In this document: positions 16,446 through 24,226 of the stretch, in pieces
Numbering within the stretch: position 1 is the stretch's first letter
Layout of the letters: the number at the start of each line of letters is the position of its first letter
Assembly: GCA_022447095.1 (NCBI GenBank)
Contig: JAKUUP010000016.1
Span: 1-35,659, forward strand
Reading direction: 5' to 3'
DNA: 35,659 bases
From: Candidatus Thalassarchaeum betae
Lineage (GTDB): Archaea; Thermoplasmatota; Poseidoniia; Poseidoniales; Thalassarchaeaceae
Notes under the pieces: generated by a model
What the model was told of the DNA's origin: nothing
The model's input: the letters and a program-made list of their open reading frames with translations, nothing else
Database searches by the model: none
Position numbers and translations under genes: made by a program

Positions 16446-18461
16446 TTATTCTTCTACCCTAAGCATACTCTTGCAGTTGTGGCATTCCAGCCTCAGGGGG
16501 CGTACGTCAGATTCCACAGGAACAGAGGTTCCACAGGCTGGGCAATCTATGTGTGGACCTCCTTTGCGCTTTCTAATCAGTTGCATAGTCTCCTGTTTCG
16601 GAGAGACTAGAGCAACGGGGAACACCAGTAGCACGGAAGACAAAACCACACCGAGCACTATCGGCATCGGAAGCCCGAGAACATAGATCACTAAGGCCAG
16701 ACCACCTAGGGCGACTACGGTTACTAAGGCGGGCACACTCGCCCTATTCTTCGTCAGTAACAAGCCCAGTCCGAGGGCACCTGAGAGTATCAAGACACAG
16801 AACATCGCACCGAACAGAGAGCTGAACATGGTGTTGCCTGAAGGTTGAAACTCCAGTCTGAAATCCAATTCCGGATCGAGTTCTGGCTGGTCGATGGTGA
16901 TCACTTCGACAATTAACCATCGCCGGTGAGAATACTCGATTTCATCGGCAGAGACGGCACCTAGGTCCTCCAGCATGGTGGCTCTGATTTCCGCATCCAG
17001 ATCGACTTCGGTCCAGTACTCCTCAAGCGAGGAGCGCACGAAGGTCTCGACCAGAACCTGCCTCTCACCGCTTTCGGTGCTGTAGGAAGTTTCGATGACG
17101 ATGTCTATGGCATCGGCGCTGAATGCCCTCGTGCCGCCCATGTCGATGATTATCTCGGTCGGCCCGAGGTCGATCGGATTGACTCCGACAATTGCCTCGA
17201 CTTCGAGTGAGAGGCCGTTAGACAAGAATGAGCGCAGGTTAGATGCAGAACCGGTAAGGTGTCCCTGCAGCGCGAGGAGTTCGGAATCATCGACCCTACC
17301 GTTGTGCTTGTCCGCAGATGGCACCGAGTCGGAGTACGAGTTGAGGTTGCGCCACCAACTGTTGGAACTGAGACTCTGATTGCCGATGTTGTCCAAGCCC
17401 CAGCGCATCCACTGAGACATCGCTCCGTCGAAACTGATAATGACCTCGCGATCTATCTTGTATCCGTCCCACTTCGCCTCGATGTCGAGGTCCAGTGAGG
17501 AGCCACCGGTTCGTAGTGGTTCGTTCGCCGGATACCAGCCTCCAGTGTTGCCGGTGTCCTCGCCGATGGTGATTTCATGGGTGCGACTGGTATCGATTCG
17601 TAATCCGCTCTGCGGTATGAGGTGGAAGTCTACACGTACACTGCCCCCTTCCGAGGTCTCCGGCACCTCCCAAACGAAGGTCACTTCAACTCCGTTGTCC
17701 AGTCCCGTCGCTATCGGCATCTGGCTGACATCGGCGTTTTGCACCGCAATACCCCCGGTCGAACCAGACCACATGCGGTCATCGAAGCCTGATGTGAGGA
17801 CGATGGGGAAATAGACCAGCCGCCCGAGGACGCTCGCATCCTTCATTTCGATGTCAACCAGAGGGAATCTCATCGAGACGTGTGCGTCGTGTTCCTCTGA
17901 GCCCCAGAAGAATCTGATTCCGGCCTCGTCTCCAGGCTGTGCGAACATCAGGCTTCGAACAGTCAGAGTGAGTTCAATCAAATCACCGTCGCGCACCTCT
18001 CCCTGGTCGACTTCCACGGTGATCTGTAATTCACCAGAACCGGTAAGATACGGGTCGATACCGGAAGTGCCTTCGTAGAAAGAGCCACCAATCTTCACCT
18101 CTAGGGTCGAGTTGATGTTCACGCCGACGGCACCCTCGACAGTATAGGGGATCCAAAAGTCCCAGCTAGCGTTGGGGTAACTGCCTTCAATGCCCCAGAC
18201 TACGCCCCATGTTCCAATATTAATCTCGCCGAGGATAGAAGGAGTAACCAAGGTCGACTCGGAATCATCCACATCTTCCTCCAAGTCCCCCTCGAACGGC
18301 GAGAGCGTCCCGACGTCAGCCTCGCCCATCAGGTAGAGGTTGAAGTCGGCGGAGTTGCAGCACGTAACCTCATCCTGAGCGACTACCGCCATCGGAGACA
18401 TGCTCATGGCCAACATCAGCGCCACCAGAGCAAGGGCGCCGGGTCCGCGTCGATGCGACAT
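16446..18461 (-). CDS. Surface/membrane protein with three C-terminal TM helices and a zinc ribbon
   Basis: The 671-residue protein begins MSHRRGPGALALVALMLAMSM, a signal peptide ending near VVAQ; this ATG is preferred over upstream in-frame starts, which would bury the signal sequence. About 510 residues of acidic, strand-rich ectodomain follow without a recognisable motif. Three hydrophobic helices occupy about residues 544-620 (FGAMFCVLILSGALGLGLLL, then two more), and the C-terminal ~30 residues form a cytosolic zinc ribbon (CPACGT...CHNCKS). The layout suggests a surface sensor or anchor with a cytosolic metal-bound knob, but no function is known. Its stop abuts the stop of the RecJ-like gene with no gap. 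Confidence 0.8.
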   Translation of the reverse strand: MSHRRGPGALALVALMLAMSMSPMAVVAQDEVTCCNSADFNLYLMGEADVGTLSPFEGDLEEDVDDSESTLVTPSILGEINIGTWGVVWGIEGSYPNASWDFWIPYTVEGAVGVNINSTLEVKIGGSFYEGTSGIDPYLTGSGELQITVEVDQGEVRDGDLIELTLTVRSLMFAQPGDEAGIRFFWGSEEHDAHVSMRFPLVDIEMKDASVLGRLVYFPIVLTSGFDDRMWSGSTGGIAVQNADVSQMPIATGLDNGVEVTFVWEVPETSEGGSVRVDFHLIPQSGLRIDTSRTHEITIGEDTGNTGGWYPANEPLRTGGSSLDLDIEAKWDGYKIDREVIISFDGAMSQWMRWGLDNIGNQSLSSNSWWRNLNSYSDSVPSADKHNGRVDDSELLALQGHLTGSASNLRSFLSNGLSLEVEAIVGVNPIDLGPTEIIIDMGGTRAFSADAIDIVIETSYSTESGERQVLVETFVRSSLEEYWTEVDLDAEIRATMLEDLGAVSADEIEYSHRRWLIVEVITIDQPELDPELDFRLEFQPSGNTMFSSLFGAMFCVLILSGALGLGLLLTKNRASVPALVTVVALGGLALVIYVLGLPMPIVLGVVLSSVLLVFPVALVSPKQETMQLIRKRKGGPHIDCPACGTSVPVESDVRPLRLECHNCKSMLRVEE

Positions 18462-18533
18462 CAGTCCTCGTGGCCGGCCAGTCTCCCTTGAATCCGCCGC
18501 CTCACGGGACCACACTCGCGCGGTTCGCGTGGG

Positions 18534-18550
18534 CGGCGCCGTAGGCGCCG
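18534..18550 (-). terminator. GC-rich hairpin after gltX, candidate terminator or processing site
   Basis: Arms cggcgcc and ggcgccg pair perfectly around a three-base gta/tac loop, eight bases beyond the GluRS stop at 18558. The stem is stable but no long T run follows on the minus strand, so it could be an RNA-processing or stabilising element rather than a terminator. A partly symmetric cgcgcggttcgcg lies beside it (18517-18529). The whole 96-base gap to the next gene holds nothing else I can name. Confidence 0.4.
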
Positions 18551-18557
18551 AACCGAC

Positions 18558-20285
18558 CTATCTATGTAGCCAAAGAAGGCTTGCAGGGCCGTTTTCAGGA
18601 AGTTCCTCAAGTTTGGCAAAGCCTACCCTTTCGAGTTGGTAGACCTTTCCGACTTCCAACTCAAAGTCCTCTAGCAGACCTCTCTCGGAGATTATGGTAC
18701 CATCCTCGGGTCGATGCAGTTTGGCTTCACGCCCCATCTCAAGAGGCAGCCAATGTACTACGGGCCGGTTGTCCGACCTACCATAAGACTCGACCACTGC
18801 TGACTCTCCGGACACCCTGATATCCGCATACTCCTTCAGTCGGATGCTGCCGACCTCAGCATCAGCGACCTGGACAACAACTGAATCTCCCAAGTTCCAT
18901 TCACGGAAACCCCCAACAGTGCCGTCTGGGTGCTTCTGTACGGAAACCCGCGAGCCTGGATTGTCTGTGGCTGAGTTGCTGTCTAAGGAGAGTGTCACCG
19001 GCTCACGGACGAAACTGCGTCGCTCGGTTGAGGAGTCGATTCGCTTGGCGTTGAATGCCTCGATCGTCTGCATGGAGATCGAAATATCCTTCTGGGTCAA
19101 TCCGAGATCGATCCAGAAGTCCCGGAGCGATTGCGCCGTGAAACCCCTCCTCCGAAGCGCCCGAAGAGTAGGCAGGCGGGCATCGCCCCAGCCAGAGTGT
19201 TCTCCGGCTTCTATCGAGGCGCGCATACCAGAAGTGGAAAATCCGCCGAACTCGTGGACCTTTACACGTCCCCAGTACAGTGGTTCTGGATAAGTCCATC
19301 CGAAGTGTTCGTAGAGCAGAGTCTGCTTGCGCGTGCTGTCCATCAGATCCTTACCTCTGACGATGTGCGTCACTCCCTGCTCGTGATCTTCGATGGCACT
19401 CTGAAAGTCAAGCAGCGGCCACACCTTGTAGCGATCACCGACCATCGGATGAGGGGCGTGCTGAATCCTCAGGGCAGGCCAGTCGCGCAGAGCCGGGTTA
19501 GGCAGAGTCATTTCCGTCCTCACCCTGACCACTGCATCACCCTCCTCCATCTCTCCAGCGTTCATCGCCTTCCAGTCGGACAGGCTCTCAGTGACATCCT
19601 TGTCCCTGCAGGGGCAGTCCTGCTTGTTCTCGCGTAGATTCTTGAACGACACCGAACTACAGCGGCATACATAGCCGAAACCTCCGGCAATCATCCTCTC
19701 TGCATACTCAAGGTAGACCGGCATCCTATCACTGGCGCGGATAACGATGTCGGCCGGGTTTCCTGCCAGCCATTCATACTCGTCAGCGATCCAGTCGTAT
19801 GCATCAGCAATCGGTGGCTTGACCTTGGTGTCTGTGTCATCGAAGCGTAGCACCACTTTACCATCGTACACCCTCGCGTACTCGGAGTTGATTGCAACGC
19901 CTCTGGAATGCCCCAGCGTCAGCGGCCCGTTAGGATTGGGTGCGAATCTCAGGACGACGCCTTGGGAAGTGTCGCCTGGCAATTCCCTCAACCCTACGGC
20001 CTTCTGGTGCTTCTCACGATTGAGCGCCTCTGGAGCAGCCTGCTCGAGCTCGGCTCGCACAGCGCCTACCCCCTGGCTCGCCGCTAGTGAGTTTGCGGCA
20101 GCCACTTCGACATCTACTAGAGGCATTAGTTCGCTAGCCATCTGACGCAAATCCCCGCGCTCAGAAAGCAATCTACCTAGCACGCTGCTGGACCGTCCCT
20201 CTCCGCCGTACTCAACCGCGTTCTGCAGAGCGTACTTGCGCACAGTCGAGACGATATCGGGGTCCCAATCGGCGGAATCGGCCAT
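18558..20285 (-). CDS. gltX: Glutamyl-tRNA synthetase, archaeal type
   Basis: This 575-residue class I synthetase charges tRNA with glutamate. It has an N-terminal archaeal-specific helical region of about 95 residues, then the HIGH-equivalent FAPNPNGPLTLGHSRG, the RFDDTDTKVKPP strand, a CRCSS-x13-CPC insertion that could bind zinc, the GKDLMDSTRKQ block and the KMSKS-region equivalent FSTSGMRASIEAGEHSGW followed by DARLPTLRALRRRG. The C-terminal region is the beta-barrel anticodon-binding type used by archaeal GluRS and GlnRS. Archaeal GluRS enzymes are commonly non-discriminating, needing Glu-tRNAGln amidation; whether that holds here is not visible. The ATG at 20285 (MADSADWD) is used; longer in-frame starts would run into RNase HII. 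Confidence 0.97.
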   Translation of the reverse strand: MADSADWDPDIVSTVRKYALQNAVEYGGEGRSSSVLGRLLSERGDLRQMASELMPLVDVEVAAANSLAASQGVGAVRAELEQAAPEALNREKHQKAVGLRELPGDTSQGVVLRFAPNPNGPLTLGHSRGVAINSEYARVYDGKVVLRFDDTDTKVKPPIADAYDWIADEYEWLAGNPADIVIRASDRMPVYLEYAERMIAGGFGYVCRCSSVSFKNLRENKQDCPCRDKDVTESLSDWKAMNAGEMEEGDAVVRVRTEMTLPNPALRDWPALRIQHAPHPMVGDRYKVWPLLDFQSAIEDHEQGVTHIVRGKDLMDSTRKQTLLYEHFGWTYPEPLYWGRVKVHEFGGFSTSGMRASIEAGEHSGWGDARLPTLRALRRRGFTAQSLRDFWIDLGLTQKDISISMQTIEAFNAKRIDSSTERRSFVREPVTLSLDSNSATDNPGSRVSVQKHPDGTVGGFREWNLGDSVVVQVADAEVGSIRLKEYADIRVSGESAVVESYGRSDNRPVVHWLPLEMGREAKLHRPEDGTIISERGLLEDFELEVGKVYQLERVGFAKLEELPENGPASLLWLHR

Positions 20286-20317
20286 GATATCCGTAGAGAC
20301 CGCCGAAAAGCAGCATT

Positions 20318-21067
20318 TCACGCTTCGTGTGCCGACCACTCGTCGAGCGACGATTGAACGGTGGCTGCCTCGTCGGCAGACCTCACTGGAACCGGGCCTT
20401 CGTGGAACTCTTGCCACGCATCCGAGACTGTGGACCAACTCCACCGCAGACAGTCGTGCGGCAACCCACCTGAGACCAGTTCTCGTACGGCCTGACGGGT
20501 AATCCGGTCAGATGGGTATCCCGAGCCGAGACGAATCCCCAGTCCCGACTCCAGTCGGGCCACTTCGGCGTCGCGCTCAATCTTGGCTAGTATGCTCGCA
20601 GCCCCAGCTACTCTGTCGTCAGCATCCATGCCGTGGCGCGCGACTATCTGCCACGAGGACCAGCCATCTCCGAGTCGAGAGGCCAGTCTCCTTGCGAAGC
20701 GCTTTTCGTCGACATCGCAAGCATCGGCCATGATCCTTCCCTCACTCTCTCGGGGTGAAGCTGCTTCTATGGCTTCGCCGAAGAGTTCTATCTCAAGGCT
20801 ATTTAAGTCCGAAGAGATACTGTTAGAATCGATCCTGCTAGCTTCACAGACCACGAGGCCGATTCCCCACCCGCGGGTTTCGGCTTCTGCGCGAATACGC
20901 TTCGCCACGTCTTCCCTGCGTCGACTGCTGAGATCTTTGGAATCGCGTGCGCCGATGCTCTCCAAGACTCCCCTGTCACCTTCGGGTATGCAAATGGCGG
21001 AGACCACCATCGGGCCGATGACCGGGCCTCTGCCCGCCTCGTCCACACCTGTGCACAGCGCACTCAC
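20318..21067 (-). CDS. rnhB: Ribonuclease HII
   Basis: RNase HII nicks RNA in RNA-DNA hybrids and removes single ribonucleotides and primers. The 249-residue protein shows the family's GVDEAGRGPVIGPMVV opening with the catalytic Asp-Glu pair at residues 8-9, the MADACDVDE strand carrying a further Asp, and the HGMDADDRVAGAASILAKIERD block with the last metal ligand and the conserved Ser-Ile-Lys. The start is a GTG whose first bases overlap the upstream stop as GTGA (21064-21067), so translation is probably coupled to the SGNH-like surface protein. GluRS follows 32 bases downstream. The C-terminal ~45 residues are less conserved. Confidence 0.96.
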   Translation of the reverse strand: MSALCTGVDEAGRGPVIGPMVVSAICIPEGDRGVLESIGARDSKDLSSRRREDVAKRIRAEAETRGWGIGLVVCEASRIDSNSISSDLNSLEIELFGEAIEAASPRESEGRIMADACDVDEKRFARRLASRLGDGWSSWQIVARHGMDADDRVAGAASILAKIERDAEVARLESGLGIRLGSGYPSDRITRQAVRELVSGGLPHDCLRWSWSTVSDAWQEFHEGPVPVRSADEAATVQSSLDEWSAHEA

Positions 21068-23928
21068 AACTCCAATTCGTAGTCCGACGGACCATCATCA
21101 TCTCTATGCTTCTTGGGCACTACCTTGCGAGACTCTGCCTCTGCAGGGTCGAGCATCACGTTGCTGGGATGCGGCAGTTCTCCCTCTGCCATCTCCTCTG
21201 CTATCTCTATGGCCGTGTCTATCGCATCCTCTGTCTGGTACTTGTCCAGCACTTCACTGGCGGAATCCACCACTTCCTTGTCCGGTCCGACACGAGGCTT
21301 TTCCGACGGACCTCCGGACTTTTCCAAGAACTCTGCAGCAAAACCCTCCGCTTCCACCTGTGGGCTCTCCACTATCACGGGAGGCTTCTCGCTGCCTTCC
21401 TCAAATTTGGACATCCAGTCCTCTGCCTTCTCCTTCACAGGAGGAGCCGGCCCTCTCAAGGCCAGTTCGCGCTCCTTCCTGATCCGTATTGCTATGACAA
21501 CCCCGATGCTACCAGCGATGACCACGATGGCAATCAGGATGAATTCGTGCCACACCTCAAGCCAGCCAATCAGCGCCCCTTTCCAAGCGCCTTCCGTAGT
21601 TATTGGCGGAGGAACATAGGTAGCAGGGACTAGTGCTGAGTCTTCAGCTGTGAACGAGATGTCGGGCTCGCGCATCGAGCGCACCTCGACCGTCAGCACG
21701 ACGGTGGTCTCCACGGGAGCTTCCAGCGGTACAACCATCCAGGCACTGAAATTAACCGATCCGCCTACGGGCACGTCCAGTATCTCAAAGGAGCGAGGGG
21801 AGCTGGATTCGGTACCAGTTGAAGCCCCTTCGGGAGGAATCAAGCCGAACTCTGTAGCCAGATTGACATCCAGATTGACCACTAGTCCATCCGGCTCGTT
21901 GCCAGCATTAGTAAGGGTCCAGTACGAAGTCAGGTTGTTGTCCTCTCCGAGTTCCGATGACACCCTCTCGACCAACCAATTGTATATCTCACCTACTGAT
22001 ATCTCCAATTCCAGTTGATTCGGGGACCAGTCATCCAACCACAATCCGACAATTAATCCCCCGACTAGATCGGCAGGAGTCCCGTTTGCTACCGTGCAAG
22101 AGATGACTATGCCGCTCATCGACTGCCCTGGGCCCAGAGTGATTTGCGAATGCGCCAATTCGACAGAGAGCCATTCAGGAGTCTGGCCGAACACCAAATC
22201 GAAAGTCGACAACACGTCTCCAGTGTTCTCGATACGCAAGGAACCATGGCAAGTTTCTCCGGGGAGAATGTCACCTGTACACTCGTTTTCGACGAGAGTA
22301 AGCACACCGCCAGTGCGCGGGATGATACTAACTCTCTGGGATACAGTAGATACCTCATCAGGGGCCGCAGTGCTCCAAACTCGGATGTCGAAGAACAGTG
22401 TCCCAGGGTAACGATTGGGTGACTGGACCTGTAGATGGACCTCGCCCGACCCGTTCGGTGACATCGCGACCAACTGTGCCTTGTTCAGAATTATTGCCGC
22501 CCACCCACCATCGGAGAATGCCATTCCTGCAATGCCAGTCTGGGAGCCATTCTCATCTGTCTGCGCGATTTGGATTTCCAGGTCGCGCACCGAGTTGCCG
22601 AGGTTCCTTGCTGTCACAAACAGGTCAATCACCTCGCTAGGCGGGAGTGAGGCATTACCGCCGCCCTCATCAATAGTGGCAGCGTGGTAGAAACCGTACT
22701 CCAGAGAGAAGTTATACCAATCACGCATACCATCGGAGCCCGTGGTCAGTCGCATGCTGAATCCATGAAGAGATCCGGCTAGTGGATAGCCCTCAGAGAT
22801 TTCTGGCGCAGTGATGGAGAACCCCACCCACTGAGGGGTATCAGAGGGGGCATCGTAGGTGTGGCCGACCTCAGGAGGCTCGGAGTTCGACCACCCGATC
22901 GACCAACCTTCGGGACCGCTGATATCAACGAGCGCTGTGTTGTCGACCTCGGCGTGGTTGGTGAAATTGAAATTGAGTCCGATGGTGTTACCTGGATCGA
23001 TGTCAAAGACCGAACCCGAATCCGGACCGAATTCGATGCCCGGGGGTTCGATGTCGAATGGGTAAATGTAGTCAGCAGTCTCGTTGAACACAGTTGCAGC
23101 AGCGGTTTCCTGCAATTCAAGCGCTCTTGTAGGGGAGATCTGCCCTGGATAGGTGCGTCCTACCGGAGATTCACCAGTGATCACAGCGTGGAAAACGCAT
23201 GCGGAGAGATATGTCCCATCTATTGATGGATGCGAGCCGTCGCTAGAATACAGAGTTGAGAATGGAGTCGAGCCAGCGCTTGGATCGACTCCCGTATTGG
23301 CAATTGCGTCGTACAGATGCTTGTACGCCAAACCTACCGGTGCGATGAAGGCGGGTTCCGATTGCATCGTGATATTCTCAAGATACATCTCGTACCCCTG
23401 CTGCAAATGAAGTTGCATCGTAGGATAATCCGGGTTTCGCCACTGATTGTTTGAGTCGCCATCCTTGTAACCCCATGTCATGAACAGAATCGTATTTCCA
23501 CCGGAGCTCAAGGCACGCTGATTAAGGTAAATAGCAGCGTCCCGACTATCCTGCCAGTATTCGGAGTTTGTTGGGAATGAAGGGACCTGACTCTGGTCTT
23601 GAAGAATCACGAAATCATTCGGCTCATTGAGTGAGAAATTCCACTGATTGCCACTTTCCCTAGCACGGCCTTCGTGTTCGTAGAGTTTCAATCCTCCACC
23701 GGTCAATGCGGAGACTTCAGCATTCTCTCCCCCATCGGCGAGGATACTATCGAGTTTTGAAGCGAGATCGTTCTGACTGGTATAGGAATTGCCGAGCATC
23801 AGCACGTTAAGAGCACTCGTTTTAGGGGGGGAACTTGCGTCTCCAATCGGTGAATCCAAGGTGCTCGGCGAATGGTTGGACGCAATCAGTAAGAAAATGA
23901 GAATCGTGGCTAACCGACGCTCATTCAT
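21064..23928 (-). CDS. Membrane-anchored surface protein with N-terminal SGNH-hydrolase-like domain
   Basis: The 954-residue protein has a signal peptide (MNERRLATILIFLLIAS), then at residues ~40-255 an SGNH/DUF4886-like hydrolase: VLMLGNSYTS with the putative nucleophile S48, a FVILQDQSQVPS block, a FMTWGYKDG strand and SSDGSHPS giving D230 and H233, the expected Asp-x-x-His pair. This suggests an esterase or deacetylase acting outside the cell; the substrate is unknown. Residues ~290-780 are repeated beta-sandwich modules of NEW3/CARDB type. A TM helix spans about 794-817 (ILIAIVVIAGSIGVVIAI), followed by a ~135-residue acidic cytosolic tail. It is the first gene of a likely operon with rnhB and gltX. 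Confidence 0.82.
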   Translation of the reverse strand: MNERRLATILIFLLIASNHSPSTLDSPIGDASSPPKTSALNVLMLGNSYTSQNDLASKLDSILADGGENAEVSALTGGGLKLYEHEGRARESGNQWNFSLNEPNDFVILQDQSQVPSFPTNSEYWQDSRDAAIYLNQRALSSGGNTILFMTWGYKDGDSNNQWRNPDYPTMQLHLQQGYEMYLENITMQSEPAFIAPVGLAYKHLYDAIANTGVDPSAGSTPFSTLYSSDGSHPSIDGTYLSACVFHAVITGESPVGRTYPGQISPTRALELQETAAATVFNETADYIYPFDIEPPGIEFGPDSGSVFDIDPGNTIGLNFNFTNHAEVDNTALVDISGPEGWSIGWSNSEPPEVGHTYDAPSDTPQWVGFSITAPEISEGYPLAGSLHGFSMRLTTGSDGMRDWYNFSLEYGFYHAATIDEGGGNASLPPSEVIDLFVTARNLGNSVRDLEIQIAQTDENGSQTGIAGMAFSDGGWAAIILNKAQLVAMSPNGSGEVHLQVQSPNRYPGTLFFDIRVWSTAAPDEVSTVSQRVSIIPRTGGVLTLVENECTGDILPGETCHGSLRIENTGDVLSTFDLVFGQTPEWLSVELAHSQITLGPGQSMSGIVISCTVANGTPADLVGGLIVGLWLDDWSPNQLELEISVGEIYNWLVERVSSELGEDNNLTSYWTLTNAGNEPDGLVVNLDVNLATEFGLIPPEGASTGTESSSPRSFEILDVPVGGSVNFSAWMVVPLEAPVETTVVLTVEVRSMREPDISFTAEDSALVPATYVPPPITTEGAWKGALIGWLEVWHEFILIAIVVIAGSIGVVIAIRIRKERELALRGPAPPVKEKAEDWMSKFEEGSEKPPVIVESPQVEAEGFAAEFLEKSGGPSEKPRVGPDKEVVDSASEVLDKYQTEDAIDTAIEIAEEMAEGELPHPSNVMLDPAEAESRKVVPKKHRDDDGPSDYELEL

Positions 23929-23950
23929 GGGCTACTCTCGTCGTTCTCAC

Positions 23951-23959
23951 TCTTTTATC
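23951..23959 (-). promoter_or_regulatory. TATA box for the SGNH surface protein (leaderless)
   Basis: On the minus strand the sequence reads ggataaaagag, with the A/T core about 24-30 bases before the ATG at 23928. Archaeal TATA boxes sit about 25-30 bases before transcription start, so the transcript would begin at or next to the ATG. This is consistent with the absence of a ribosome-binding site in front of that start. Confidence 0.5.
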
Positions 23960-24022
23960 CCTACTCTCTTTCGATAGTGAATCCTGCGAAGTGTTGATGG
24001 TGTGTGGTGCTGTTGCATGTAC

Positions 24023-24220
24023 ATGACACCGGTGTGGCCCTTCGGGAAGAAGGCGGCCGAACCGCGTCAGGCAAAGCCCCCTAAGTCCGGGAAAGTCGTC
24101 GAGTACGAGAGGAAGGCGGACGACCCATCCATGGAGACGATGACTAACCGCAGTCATCTCGACGACAAGGGCTTCAAGGACGCGATGGCGCTTCTTGGCG
24201 ATAGTCCGAAGAAGAAGTAA
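24023..24220 (+). CDS. Small basic protein of unknown function
   Basis: This 65-residue frame begins MTPVWPFGKKAAEPR, is rich in Lys, Pro and charged residues in its first half, and ends with a helix-like DDKGFKDAMALLGDSPKKK. It has no signal peptide, TM helix or Cys pair. In-frame ATGs upstream (24002, 24017) would add a Cys-rich MWCCCMY stretch that looks non-coding. It lies between a divergent surface-protein gene and the convergent pheT, six bases from the pheT stop, which leaves room for only a gene of this size. I do not recognise the family. Confidence 0.55.
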   Translation: MTPVWPFGKKAAEPRQAKPPKSGKVVEYERKADDPSMETMTNRSHLDDKGFKDAMALLGDSPKKK

Positions 24221-24226
24221 ACGGGC

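Noticed and set aside
18462-18557. Possible tRNA or small RNA gene in the gap after gltX
   Set aside because: The GC-rich inverted repeats do not make a cloverleaf and there is no T-loop consensus; a hairpin is the most I can support.
20286-20444. 53-residue N-terminal extension of GluRS
   Set aside because: It overlaps the rnhB coding region in another frame and lacks similarity to GluRS; ATG 20285 gives the normal archaeal start.
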